Of a stretch of 13,969 nucleotides of DNA, positions 1 to 5,016 are shown piece after piece. Positions within the stretch are counted from its first letter, which is position 1. Every line of letters starts with the position of its first letter. The DNA is from Nitrososphaerota archaeon (GTDB lineage Archaea > Thermoproteota > Nitrososphaeria > Nitrososphaerales > Nitrosopumilaceae). The stretch lies in assembly GCA_022573065.1 (NCBI GenBank), contig JACZUQ010000014.1, forward strand, positions 1-13,969, read 5' to 3'. Under the pieces are notes generated by a model, which was not told the DNA's origin, made no database searches, and saw only the letters and a list, made by a program, of their open reading frames with translations. The translations under genes were made by a program, and so were the position numbers.

Positions 1-185
1 AAGCTCTGCAAGGCTCTAAAGGCAAGTCGTTGCTGGTTTGTATGGCTGGAAATACTTCGTTGATGGCCGTTAAAGTACTTGCAGGCAAAGGCATTGTAAC
101 TGAAAGTTTGAAAGGTGGGATATCAGACCTGCCTGAAGCAAAAAGTAAATCACCTGCTGAATTTATCAAAGCAGCTACCGAATAA
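1..185 (+). CDS. Rhodanese-like domain protein, 3' end only
   Basis: The first 61 codons visible, read from position 3, are the C-terminal part of a rhodanese (sulfurtransferase) domain. The loop CMAGNTS fits the rhodanese active-site pattern C-x-x-G-x-x-S, in which the cysteine carries the persulfide. It is followed by a helix (LMAVKVLAGKGI) and the typical SLKGGI turn. The protein ends shortly after with a helix rich in Lys and Ala and a TAA stop. The start lies outside the window, so any further domains cannot be seen. Rhodaneses move sulfur to cyanide, thioredoxin or biosynthetic acceptors; the actual substrate cannot be inferred here. It could also be the tail of a larger fusion. Confidence 0.8.
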   Translation, partial: ALQGSKGKSLLVCMAGNTSLMAVKVLAGKGIVTESLKGGISDLPEAKSKSPAEFIKAATE

Positions 186-242
186 TAGTAAATTTTGATT
201 TTTCTGCCCCATCAAAGCGTTGATCATTTGTAGATAATTTTT

Positions 243-259
243 CTAAATCACTTTACAAT
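243..259 (+). repeat. Dispersed 17-bp repeat, copy 1
   Basis: CTAAATCACTTTACAAT. Exact copies occur at 1048-1064 and 1572-1588 and a partial copy at 2302-2314, all in the same orientation. This copy lies between two convergent genes, 3' of both, and is followed at once by AAAATTCTTAATTC (263-276). Its function is unknown; a role in 3'-end formation is one guess. Confidence 0.6.
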
Positions 260-274
260 CTAAAAATTCTTAAT

Positions 275-490
275 TCAATAACAAAGTTCAGGTAATAAGA
301 AATTGCACTTTTTGCATTGAAATACCACGATATAATTTCCTATTCTTGCAACTTTTGCCCAATCAGGGTGTTCGGTACCGTATTTGTATGATGGTAAATC
401 CTCTTTCATGGCTTTTAGATAATCATCTGTAATAGTATCGCATGAAATATCTGACCATGTTTTATTTCCACACTTTGGACATTTGACCAT
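275..490 (-). CDS. Small zinc-ribbon protein (71 aa)
   Basis: This 71-residue protein starts with MVKCPKCGNKTW, a rubredoxin-like knuckle, and has a second knuckle CKKC near its C-terminus (about residues 59-62), so one four-cysteine zinc ribbon is predicted. Between them lie acidic and aromatic residues with no recognisable catalytic site. The family is not one I can name. Such proteins in archaea often bind nucleic acids or partner proteins, but nothing here decides that. An AT-rich box about 27 nt upstream of the ATG on the minus strand (around 511-525) would give a near-leaderless transcript. The gene ends opposite the rhodanese gene in a convergent arrangement. Confidence 0.75.
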   Translation of the reverse strand: MVKCPKCGNKTWSDISCDTITDDYLKAMKEDLPSYKYGTEHPDWAKVARIGNYIVVFQCKKCNFLLPELCY

Positions 491-525
491 ATCTAGTTAG
501 TATATCCAGGTTTGAAAAATCTTAT

Positions 526-570
526 GTTTTCCTATAAACAATAATCGTCTAAATTCTGAAAATTCCTGAT
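526..570 (+). repeat. Imperfect direct repeat, left copy
   Basis: This stretch begins GTTTTCCTATAA and contains TAAATTCTGAAAATTC. A closely similar stretch lies at 995-1037 on the other side of the gene at 608-985. The two copies differ by a 1-2 bp gap and several substitutions. This copy covers the promoter region of the intervening gene. Confidence 0.55.
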
Positions 571-607
571 TGGTTTGTTGAAGATGTTAACAGTTATACC
601 GTAGATT

Positions 608-985
608 TTGGACATTTTGAAATATAAGAAAACGGTAGAAAATGCAATGGATGATCAACTGAAAAAAACTATGTCAATAAAGATAAAACGCTTAGATATG
701 TTCCCAAATCACTTTTTTGGAATTGCTGAGATTAACGGAGAAGGCTACAAGATTAACATTCAAGGTCAGAGTGTGTTTAGAACTAATTTAATGAAACTGC
801 CAATAAAATTTAAAGATGAAAAAGCATTATTACGTCTAAGTGGAATTAATGGATCTTTTTTTGAGGATATCGTAAATTACAAAGGAAAATCAGAATGGAT
901 AGAAATAGACTCTGATAGAATTTTGACATATTTGGCAGATCATCAAGACCAAATTGACACTATAGATGTTCTAAGTAGATTCTAA
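608..985 (+). CDS. Hypothetical protein (125 aa), TTG start
   Basis: I do not recognise this protein. It has a basic N-terminal helix followed by a stretch of alternating hydrophobic residues that looks like a small beta sheet (FFGIAEINGEGYKINIQG), then a mixed acidic tail. No signal peptide, membrane span or cysteine motif is visible. The TTG at 608 extends the reading frame 13 codons beyond the first in-frame ATG (near 647), and either could be the start. The gene stands alone between a divergent zinc-ribbon gene and a convergent secreted-protein gene, and is flanked by two imperfect direct repeats (526-570, 995-1037). Base composition is like the neighbours. Confidence 0.65.
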   Translation: MDILKYKKTVENAMDDQLKKTMSIKIKRLDMFPNHFFGIAEINGEGYKINIQGQSVFRTNLMKLPIKFKDEKALLRLSGINGSFFEDIVNYKGKSEWIEIDSDRILTYLADHQDQIDTIDVLSRF

Positions 986-994
986 ACTCTTCTA

Positions 995-1037
995 GTTTTC
1001 CTATAACAGTATTTATTAAATTCTGAAAATTCTTTAT
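995..1037 (+). repeat. Imperfect direct repeat, right copy
   Basis: Second copy of the repeat at 526-570, starting just downstream of the stop codon of the 608-985 gene. It ends in AAAATTCTTTATTC, which resembles promoter boxes found elsewhere in the window, although the next plus-strand gene (1652) is far away. Confidence 0.55.
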
Positions 1038-1047
1038 TCTAATTTTG

Positions 1048-1079
1048 CTAAATCACTTTACAATAAAAAAATGATTTAG
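1048..1079 (+). terminator. 17-bp repeat copy 2 within an inverted repeat
   Basis: The dispersed repeat CTAAATCACTTTACAAT (1048-1064) starts here. Its first eight bases, CTAAATCA (1048-1055), are complementary to TGATTTAG (1072-1079), giving an 8-bp stem over a 16-nt A-rich loop. It sits exactly between two convergent genes (608-985 and 1082-1564), so a bidirectional transcription end is plausible. This is inference; archaeal termination mainly needs T-runs. Confidence 0.4.
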
Positions 1080-1081
1080 AG

Positions 1082-1525
1082 TCAGGCTTCGGCCAACCTT
1101 ACCTCAATATCCAGAGAAATAGAAGGAGAAAGCGGAGATGGGTTATCAATTCCTTCCCAAACAAATACTGTTGCCCGATAAGTTCCAGAATACTGTGGAG
1201 TCCAAGACAAAGCAGGACTAAGCATTTGGTTTGGAGACAAAGAACCAGAAAGCCATCCTAATGATACTACAACTCCCGTATCATCTTCTATTTGAACGAA
1301 ATAGGTAAATGGTTGTTGCGTCATAAGCGCATTTGTAACATCTGCAACAATGAGAACTTGTTGATCAACTAGAATATAGCTTAATTGATTTCCTTGAGAA
1401 TCTTGAATTTCTGGTTCTGAGGCAGGTGTTCTGTCTAGTATCGAGTTTTCATCTTGTATAGAATATGCAATGGAACTAGTAACTGTAAATAATGTCAATA
1501 AACCAAAAAGCAATAGCGATTTCAT
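1082..1525 (-). CDS. Secreted Ig-like domain protein
   Basis: The protein starts with a clear signal peptide when read from the ATG at 1525 (MKSLLLFGLLTLFTVTSSIA, with cleavage likely just after). The ATG at 1564 would add 13 residues before it and spoil the signal, so I prefer 1525. The mature part (about 125 residues) matches a beta-sandwich module I know from many thaumarchaeal exported proteins: an early GNxLSY segment, then QPFTYFVQIEDDTG, LGWLSGSLxPNQ, SWTPQYSGTYRATVFVWE and NPSPLSP. This is probably a surface or extracellular binding module; there is no catalytic motif and no C-terminal anchor. It faces the upstream gene convergently and has a copy of the 17-bp repeat (1572-1588) just upstream. 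Confidence 0.75.
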   Translation of the reverse strand: MKSLLLFGLLTLFTVTSSIAYSIQDENSILDRTPASEPEIQDSQGNQLSYILVDQQVLIVADVTNALMTQQPFTYFVQIEDDTGVVVSLGWLSGSLSPNQMLSPALSWTPQYSGTYRATVFVWEGIDNPSPLSPSISLDIEVRLAEA

Positions 1526-1571
1526 ATTTAGATATAGGTTGGCATAACTTTTAGCAATTCCCATATTATTG

Positions 1572-1588
1572 CTAAATCACTTTACAAT
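1572..1588 (+). repeat. Dispersed 17-bp repeat, copy 3
   Basis: An exact copy of CTAAATCACTTTACAAT. Unlike the other copies it lies upstream of a minus-strand gene, in a divergent spacer. Read on the minus strand it is ATTGTAAAGTGATTTAG, ending 46 nt before the preferred ATG at 1525. Confidence 0.6.
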
Positions 1589-1606
1589 ATGAAGAATGTC
1601 TGAATA

Positions 1607-1629
1607 AAAATACAAACATTTTCTTATGT
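1607..1629 (+). promoter_or_regulatory. Promoter box of the 36-aa membrane protein gene
   Basis: The segment AATACAAACATTTTCTTATGT matches the one at 5300-5322 with a single mismatch over 23 bases. In both places the CTTATGT element starts exactly 29 nt before a GTG codon (1652 and 5345). This places a TATA-like element at the archaeal position and supports leaderless transcripts from both. Confidence 0.6.
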
Positions 1630-1651
1630 GTAATATGAGCGTAGATTATAT

Positions 1652-1762
1652 GTGCAATTAGGATTCTATAAGAAATTCCCTTATAATGATAATGTTGCCC
1701 TTTCTATTGCGATTATGGTTTCGATAGGTATTTTTGCAATAGTGATTTTATCAAACGGATAA
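1652..1762 (+). CDS. Small single-span membrane protein (36 aa)
   Basis: This 36-codon frame starts with GTG and ends with TAA. The product has a short polar and basic N-terminus (MQLGFYKKFPYNDN), then an unbroken hydrophobic stretch of about 19 residues (roughly 15-33, VALSIAIMVSIGIFAIVIL), then SNG. One membrane helix is therefore predicted. Support for expression comes from the promoter box at 1607-1629, whose CTTATGT element lies 29 nt before the GTG, the same distance as in the identical box before the gene at 5345. The gene precedes the DUF6659-like gene by 53 bp on the same strand, but that gene has its own AT-rich box. The function is unknown. Confidence 0.6.
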   Translation: MQLGFYKKFPYNDNVALSIAIMVSIGIFAIVILSNG

Positions 1763-1815
1763 TAGAATATCTGCATTAGCAGAAAATTAAATTACTAGAG
1801 ATACAAATTAGTTCT

Positions 1816-2217
1816 ATGGATTATAATCAATTATGTAGTGAGATTCTGAGTCTTGATGGTAAAGTTCGATATGCTGGAGTGTACAACACAACTAATGGTA
1901 AAATATACGAGAAAGTACAAAGTGGAATCACTAGATATCTTGATCAAGAACAGACAAATAATTCACTTATTCAGGCCACCATGAGGTGGAAGACAAGACA
2001 ACAATATTCTAGTACAATTGGCCAGCCAGTTTACGCTATGGCAAAATACACTAAGATTAATCGTTTTACCATGCCCTGTGGAACAAACGCATTATTGCTA
2101 GTCAATACAGAGCCAGACCTTGAACCTCATACAATAATTGATGACGTCATAAAACTAATAGAGAAATTTTCTGATGATCCAAACTATAATCCACGCAGTC
2201 CATATTTGAGTTTTTAA
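1816..2217 (+). CDS. DUF6659-like thaumarchaeal protein (133 aa)
   Basis: The sequence resembles a family found across Nitrososphaerota, which I believe is DUF6659. It has a starting helix (YNQLCSEILSLDGKVRYAGV) followed by NTTNGKIYEK, a middle helix containing the ATMRWKTRQ segment, then a strand pair (PVYAMAKYTKINRFTMPCGTNALLLVNTEPD) and a closing helix ending near EKF. The alternation of helix and strands suggests a profilin or roadblock-like sensor fold, but this is inference. No catalytic residues are evident. An AT-rich box (near 1784-1792) lies about 28 nt before the ATG, so the transcript may be leaderless. The C-terminal 13 residues are likely disordered. Confidence 0.7.
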   Translation: MDYNQLCSEILSLDGKVRYAGVYNTTNGKIYEKVQSGITRYLDQEQTNNSLIQATMRWKTRQQYSSTIGQPVYAMAKYTKINRFTMPCGTNALLLVNTEPDLEPHTIIDDVIKLIEKFSDDPNYNPRSPYLSF

Positions 2218-2301
2218 GAAGTTCCATAACTCATTAACATACTTTACATCAAAACAAAGTAAAAACGATGCAATGTTTGCAAGAAATGCGTTAAAAAATT
2301 A

Positions 2302-2314
2302 CTAAATCACTTTA
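2302..2314 (+). repeat. Dispersed 17-bp repeat, partial copy 4
   Basis: CTAAATCACTTTA, the first 13 bases of the dispersed repeat; the remaining bases differ. Like copies 1 and 2 it is in a convergent spacer, between the DUF6659-like gene and the minus-strand zinc-finger gene. Confidence 0.5.
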
Positions 2315-2329
2315 TGAGATTAGAAAACG

Positions 2330-2422
2330 TTAATTGTTTGGATTAACATGGCATTTGTGCTTGGATTTTTTTCTTCTCTCAAAAACCTCTCCACATTTAT
2401 CACAAGCATAAAATCTTCCCAC
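2330..2422 (-). CDS. Micro zinc-finger protein (30 aa)
   Basis: On the minus strand a 30-codon frame from GTG (2422) to TAA encodes GRFYACDKCGEVFERR followed by KKSKHKCHVNPNN. The spacing C-x2-C-x11-H-x2-H is one or two residues short of a classical C2H2 finger, and an extra cysteine between the histidines could also serve as a ligand. An in-frame stop six codons upstream of the GTG limits the length, so the gene is complete if real. Small fingers of this sort are common in this phylum. It is followed by the convergent DUF6659-like gene. The ammonia-lyase homologue ends 26 nt upstream, so the two may be co-transcribed. Confidence 0.55.
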   Translation of the reverse strand: MGRFYACDKCGEVFERRKKSKHKCHVNPNN

Positions 2423-2447
2423 ATGATAGATATTGTTTTAATATGAT

Positions 2448-2849
2448 TTACTTTTTTCTTTGTTTTTCTTTTATTACCACACATGTACCAGATGCTTTTG
2501 CTACAAGAATTGGTGGATCCAAGACATCACAAGCGCTTTCATGTTTTTGATCAGGACTTTGAGCAATAACCTTGAATGCTTTGAAGCTCATTTTTCTACT
2601 TGATTTTCCTACTTTGGTAATTTTTCCAATAACCTCGATGAAATCCCCACCATGAACTGGTGACAAAAACTCTACATTATCATATGCTCGAAGAAGACCC
2701 TCGTCCCCATCATAACGAATAGTCAATTCAGTTGCCAAGTCTCCAAAGAGATTAAGAATTCGAGCACCATCAACAAGGTTTCCAGCATAGTGTGCATCTT
2801 GCGAACTCATACGCAGTCGCAACTTTGCTTCTGGAAGAGATTTTGTCAT
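2448..2849 (-). CDS. Hotdog-fold aminoacyl-CoA ammonia-lyase homologue (Kal-like)
   Basis: The 133-residue protein closely resembles 3-aminobutyryl-CoA ammonia-lyase (Kal) of lysine fermentation and beta-alanyl-CoA ammonia-lyase of Clostridium propionicum, which are single-hotdog enzymes of similar length. Recognisable segments are RMSSQDAHYAGNLVDGARIL (about 13-32), NLFGDLATELTIRYDGDEGLL, VEFLSPVHGGDFIEVIGKI and SRKMSFKAFKV, then a C-terminal strand ASGTCVVIKEKQR. The family eliminates ammonia from a beta-amino-acyl-CoA to give the enoyl-CoA, or runs the reverse. None of the other lysine-fermentation genes is nearby, so the substrate in this organism is open; a link to acryloyl- or crotonyl-CoA intermediates of the hydroxypropionate/hydroxybutyrate cycle is speculation. 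The gene is divergent from the 2963 gene. Confidence 0.75.
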   Translation of the reverse strand: MTKSLPEAKLRLRMSSQDAHYAGNLVDGARILNLFGDLATELTIRYDGDEGLLRAYDNVEFLSPVHGGDFIEVIGKITKVGKSSRKMSFKAFKVIAQSPDQKHESACDVLDPPILVAKASGTCVVIKEKQRKK

Positions 2850-2928
2850 GTCTTAAAATTAATCTAGTAGAATGAAAGTTTTTTTAAAATTTCTCTTACT
2901 CACTTAAACGTTCATACTTTCTCACATC

Positions 2929-2937
2929 TTTTAAGTA
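2929..2937 (+). promoter_or_regulatory. TATA-like box TTTTAAGTA for the gene at 2963
   Basis: The box lies about 30 nt before the ATG at 2963. The same 9-mer recurs at 3971-3979 in front of the candidate structured RNA. Confidence 0.5.
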
Positions 2938-2962
2938 AGATCACGATGTAGAATAGTTTTAG

Positions 2963-3151
2963 ATGATGTTCATTACAGGTGATGTTTGTCCTCTTCGGGG
3001 AATCTATCGATATTCGGGCCATCCTGATAACAGCAAAGGATGCCATTCCAAATGGTTTGAACGAGATATCGTATTAGAAATAAAACAAAAATTTCCACGT
3101 GTCGGTGCATGCATAAAGCCTGCACAATGGGTCTTTGTCAGGCCTCCATGA
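2963..3151 (+). CDS. Small YjzC-like beta protein (62 aa)
   Basis: The 62-residue product has the layout of small YjzC-type beta-barrel proteins: GDVCPLRGIYRYSGH near the start (a 'GxxxPxxGxYxxxxH' pattern), then a middle hydrophilic part, FPRVGACIKPAQWVFV at the end. Similarity to that family is by pattern only and the function is unknown. There is a second ATG at 2966. A TATA-like box (2929-2937) lies about 30 nt before the start, so the transcript should have little or no leader. The next gene follows after 9 nt on the same strand, suggesting a two-gene operon. Confidence 0.6.
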   Translation: MMFITGDVCPLRGIYRYSGHPDNSKGCHSKWFERDIVLEIKQKFPRVGACIKPAQWVFVRPP

Positions 3152-3160
3152 AATGAGGGA

Positions 3161-3403
3161 ATGGACTTGATAGAAAAAGAATTTGAATCTGATATGCTGT
3201 ATAATAAAATAGTTCATTTCTATATTGATAAGAAGAACTATTCAAAGGAGCAAGCAAATTCAATTGCTCAAAATATCATAAAAAGAGAAATTCAAAGAAG
3301 AAAATGTAAAAATCTCCAATGTGGGCATTCATTAAATGATCATATTAGAAATTCAGAAACTTGTCTAGTCTTAGAATGTAATTGTATAAAATTTGCAAAA
3401 TGA
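3161..3403 (+). CDS. Small Cys/His-rich protein (80 aa)
   Basis: The N-terminal half is a charged helical segment (IEKEFESDMLYNKIVHFYID, then KKNYSKEQANSIAQNI). The C-terminal half carries a metal-binding pattern CKNLQCGHSLNDHI followed by CLVLECNCIKF. The CGHS-x-x-DH ... C-x-C-x-x-F arrangement recurs in small thaumarchaeal proteins and probably binds one zinc. No enzyme function is evident. The gene follows the 62-aa gene after 9 nt and is likely co-transcribed with it. There is no clear upstream ribosome site beyond GAGGG one base before the ATG, which is too close to be a normal Shine-Dalgarno element. Confidence 0.65.
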   Translation: MDLIEKEFESDMLYNKIVHFYIDKKNYSKEQANSIAQNIIKREIQRRKCKNLQCGHSLNDHIRNSETCLVLECNCIKFAK

Positions 3404-3473
3404 TTTAAAAGTAAATTCCGAATCTGATTATCAAAGATCTCTCTTTTATGCTATAATGCCGTAGTATAGAATA

Positions 3474-3830
3474 ATGCAGATAATAAAGCACCCAGGCTTT
3501 GCAGACCAAAAGGTAATGCAAACATCACTTGAGTTGCTACTAAAGGATAGACATAATGAATTCGGTGACCTAGCTGATATTATTGGAATTCCAAAAGCTA
3601 CACCAGGATGGGAGTTTATCATTTTAAAGTTCTGCCTTGACTATCGTGATTGCTTTGTGGCATGGTCTAATAAAGACAAAGACTTGGATCAGATTATAGT
3701 TCACAAATCAATGACTCTGATTCGACAGCTAGCAAAGGGAAGAAAAACGATGACTGACTTGGCGCATTGGGAAAACTTGGCGTATACTCTAGCAGAAGAA
3801 TATAGGTCAGTGTATTCGAGATTAGGCTAG
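3474..3830 (+). CDS. Hypothetical helical protein (118 aa)
   Basis: I do not recognise this family. The product looks mostly helical: a first helix (VMQTSLELLLKDR), a WEFIILKFCLDYRDCFVAW core, then long helices up to LAYTLAEEYRSVYSRLG. It is soluble, with no signal or membrane segment. The start is supported by a TATA-like CTTTTATGC around 3443-3451, about 27 nt before the ATG, giving a leaderless transcript. The gene stands alone; the stretch that follows up to 4415 contains no convincing coding sequence. Confidence 0.65.
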   Translation: MQIIKHPGFADQKVMQTSLELLLKDRHNEFGDLADIIGIPKATPGWEFIILKFCLDYRDCFVAWSNKDKDLDQIIVHKSMTLIRQLAKGRKTMTDLAHWENLAYTLAEEYRSVYSRLG

Positions 3831-3970
3831 TTCTGGTTTCAGTCAATTTTGAGAAAAGCTGAGGGATATTGGTATAGTGTATGGTTAGAGGATATTCTAA
3901 ATATGGTCAGGATCTTTGGCCGATTCGTATCATAAAAATAAAAAATCTTGGGTCCATTATTTGCAAATTT

Positions 3971-3979
3971 TTTTAAGTA
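3971..3979 (+). promoter_or_regulatory. TATA-like box before candidate small RNA
   Basis: TTTTAAGTA, inside a longer T-run (3968-3974). Counting about 26 nt from its centre gives a transcription start near 4000, which is exactly where the inverted-repeat element begins. No start codon follows at that position. Confidence 0.5.
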
Positions 3980-3998
3980 TGTCTTGTATATACCATCT

Positions 3999-4059
3999 TG
4001 AAGGCTGGCTTTTGATGTAGCCTTATATGATTATCATATGTAAGTCTGGCCAGCCTTCA
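3999..4059 (+). ncRNA. Candidate structured small RNA
   Basis: The ends form a perfect 11-bp stem: TGAAGGCTGGC (3999-4009) and GCCAGCCTTCA (4049-4059). Inside is a second hairpin, ATATGAT (4025-4031) with ATCATAT (4033-4039), extended outward by CTTA/TAAG across a 2-nt bulge. An archaeal TATA-like box lies at the right distance upstream (3971-3979), so a transcript would begin at the first stem base, and a T-run (4082-4086) lies downstream. The outer arms are GC-rich in a very AT-rich stretch, as seen for RNA genes in such genomes. I see no clean C/D boxes, ACA tail or tRNA fold, so no class is assigned. It could instead be a DNA-level palindromic regulatory site. Confidence 0.45.
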
Positions 4060-4383
4060 TCCTATTATTCAATTTATCATGTTTTTGGTGATGCAGTGAA
4101 CATCAAATCAAGTCAAAACACATGTAATAATTTTGTATACTACAACAAAACGAATCATTAAAGGACATAAGTTTCTGTAAACATGTACAACTAATACATG
4201 TAAATGGTTGTCATAGATGCAAACAACGACATTTACGACATACATTTAACAATTTGTCCTACAATTTATGCACAAAACATGTGTAACAACGACAAAAACA
4301 TGATAGAAAAAAATTTATGTTGTTTGTTGTAATACATATTACAAAACATTGCATTGTTGTACATTTTTGTCAAAGTAAACATG
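4060..4383 (+). promoter_or_regulatory. Gene-free region with repeated ACATGT sites
   Basis: I see no credible protein gene here. The palindrome ACATGT occurs five times (4120, 4181, 4196, 4277, 4379), far more often than expected in 265 bp of AT-rich DNA. The stretch is also full of ACAAC and GTTGT words. A short hairpin TGATG/CATCA lies at 4089-4105. The cluster ends directly at the TATA box of the basic-protein gene, so it could be an array of regulator sites for that gene. This is an inference from position and repetition. Confidence 0.4.
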
Positions 4384-4391
4384 TTTTTATA
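4384..4391 (+). promoter_or_regulatory. TATA box of the basic-protein gene
   Basis: TTTTTATA, centred about 27 nt before the ATG at 4415, so transcription should start at or next to the start codon. The last ACATGT palindrome (4379-4384) overlaps its upstream edge, where archaeal TFB would contact DNA. Confidence 0.6.
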
Positions 4392-4414
4392 CCAGTTACA
4401 AAGCTATTAGCGCA

Positions 4415-4684
4415 ATGGCTACATCAAAAGCTAAACGTAGTGCAGCTGCAAAAAAAGCAGCACGTACACGAAAAAGAAATGCAGCGACAAAAGCTGCAGC
4501 AGGAAAAAAAGCTGCAACAAGACCTAGACGTCGTGCATCAACAAAAAGACCTTCAAGACAAAGAACTTCTAGCAGGAAAACTGCAAGAAGAACTTCTAGC
4601 AGGAAAACTGCAAGAAGAACTTCTAGCAGGAAAACTGCAAGAAGAACTTCAAGGAGATCTACCCCACAAAGAAGGAGACGTTAA
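4415..4684 (+). CDS. Lys/Arg/Ala-rich H1-like DNA-binding protein (89 aa)
   Basis: Nearly the whole product is Ala, Lys, Arg, Ser and Thr, like the tails of eukaryotic histone H1 and bacterial H1-like or HU-tail proteins. The first half (about 1-45) is AK-rich (KAKRSAAAKKAARTRKR). The second half holds three perfect 9-residue repeats RTSSRKTAR (residues 50-58, 59-67, 68-76), and the protein ends in PQRRRR. It should be disordered and strongly cationic and bind DNA or RNA; a role in nucleoid compaction is an inference. The leaderless start is supported by TTTTTATA 27 nt upstream. A T-run follows the stop. Other frames over this gene are open only because of the repeats and are not real genes. 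Confidence 0.75.
   Translation: MATSKAKRSAAAKKAARTRKRNAATKAAAGKKAATRPRRRASTKRPSRQRTSSRKTARRTSSRKTARRTSSRKTARRTSRRSTPQRRRR
4562..4650 (+). repeat. 27-bp tandem repeats in the basic-protein gene
   Basis: Three identical 27-bp units (4562-4588, 4589-4615, 4616-4642) and an 8-bp start of a fourth. Each unit encodes RTSSRKTAR. The units are identical even at third codon positions, so the duplication is recent and copy number probably varies between strains. Confidence 0.9.
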
Positions 4685-4693
4685 TCTCCTATC

Positions 4694-4701
4694 TTTTTTT
4701 T
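4694..4701 (+). terminator. T-run after basic-protein gene
   Basis: Eight consecutive T residues 10 nt after the stop codon. Oligo-T on the coding strand is the main archaeal termination signal. Confidence 0.55.
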
Positions 4702-4732
4702 ATTCAAATTTCGTAAAAATACTTTACAATGC

Positions 4733-4755
4733 TAGCGTAAATTGTTCAAACGCTA
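4733..4755 (+). promoter_or_regulatory. Operator-like inverted repeat
   Basis: TAGCGT (4733-4738) and ACGCTA (4750-4755) form perfect arms around TTGTTCAA. It lies just upstream of the TATA-like TACTTTAAAAG (about 4770-4780) of the next small gene, a usual place for a repressor or activator site, and 49 nt after the previous stop codon. Confidence 0.35.
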
Positions 4756-4795
4756 CACACAAACTAGTATTACTTTAAAAGATGCTTAGAAACTT

Positions 4796-4921
4796 ATGGG
4801 TTTACGCTTGTGCAAAAGGTGCAATAAGGAATTTTCTACACTTACTGATGAAATATACTGTTCATTTGAGTGTGCATATGAAAAATTTGGAAAACAAAAT
4901 TCTAGCTTCAAAATCAAATGA
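4796..4921 (+). CDS. Micro zinc-finger protein (41 aa)
   Basis: The real gene here is a 41-codon frame from ATG (4796) to TGA. It begins MGLRLCKRCNKEFSTLTDEI and continues with CSFECAYEKFG. Four cysteines in the pattern C-x2-C-x15/16-C-x3-C form a zinc ribbon or treble-clef knuckle, and the rest is a short charged helix. Longer frames that overlap this region on both strands lack any motif and are shadows. A TTTAAAA box about 20 nt upstream suggests a very short leader. It is the first of two adjacent small zinc-protein genes on this strand. Confidence 0.65.
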   Translation: MGLRLCKRCNKEFSTLTDEIYCSFECAYEKFGKQNSSFKIK

Positions 4922-5016
4922 CTCGATTCTAATTTCATTAAACTACTTTGAGAATTACAATGAATCACAATTAGTCAATGTGAACTAATAATAGTAACAT
5001 GATATATCTGTAAAAT

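Noticed and set aside
3881..3976. A 31-codon frame (MVRGYSKYGQDLWPIRIIKI and further).
   Set aside because: No promoter box at the expected distance, no motif, and it runs into the T-run of the next promoter. It cannot be excluded as a small gene.
4317..4778. A 153-codon frame rich in KLQEELLAG repeats overlapping the basic-protein gene.
   Set aside because: It is the shifted reading of the 27-bp repeats. The basic protein has a TATA box at the right distance and a T-run terminator; this frame has neither and its ends lack any motif.
4782..4988. Two overlapping frames of 60-68 codons on opposite strands.
   Set aside because: The frame at 4796-4921 carries a clear four-cysteine motif; the others show no motif and share only its sequence.
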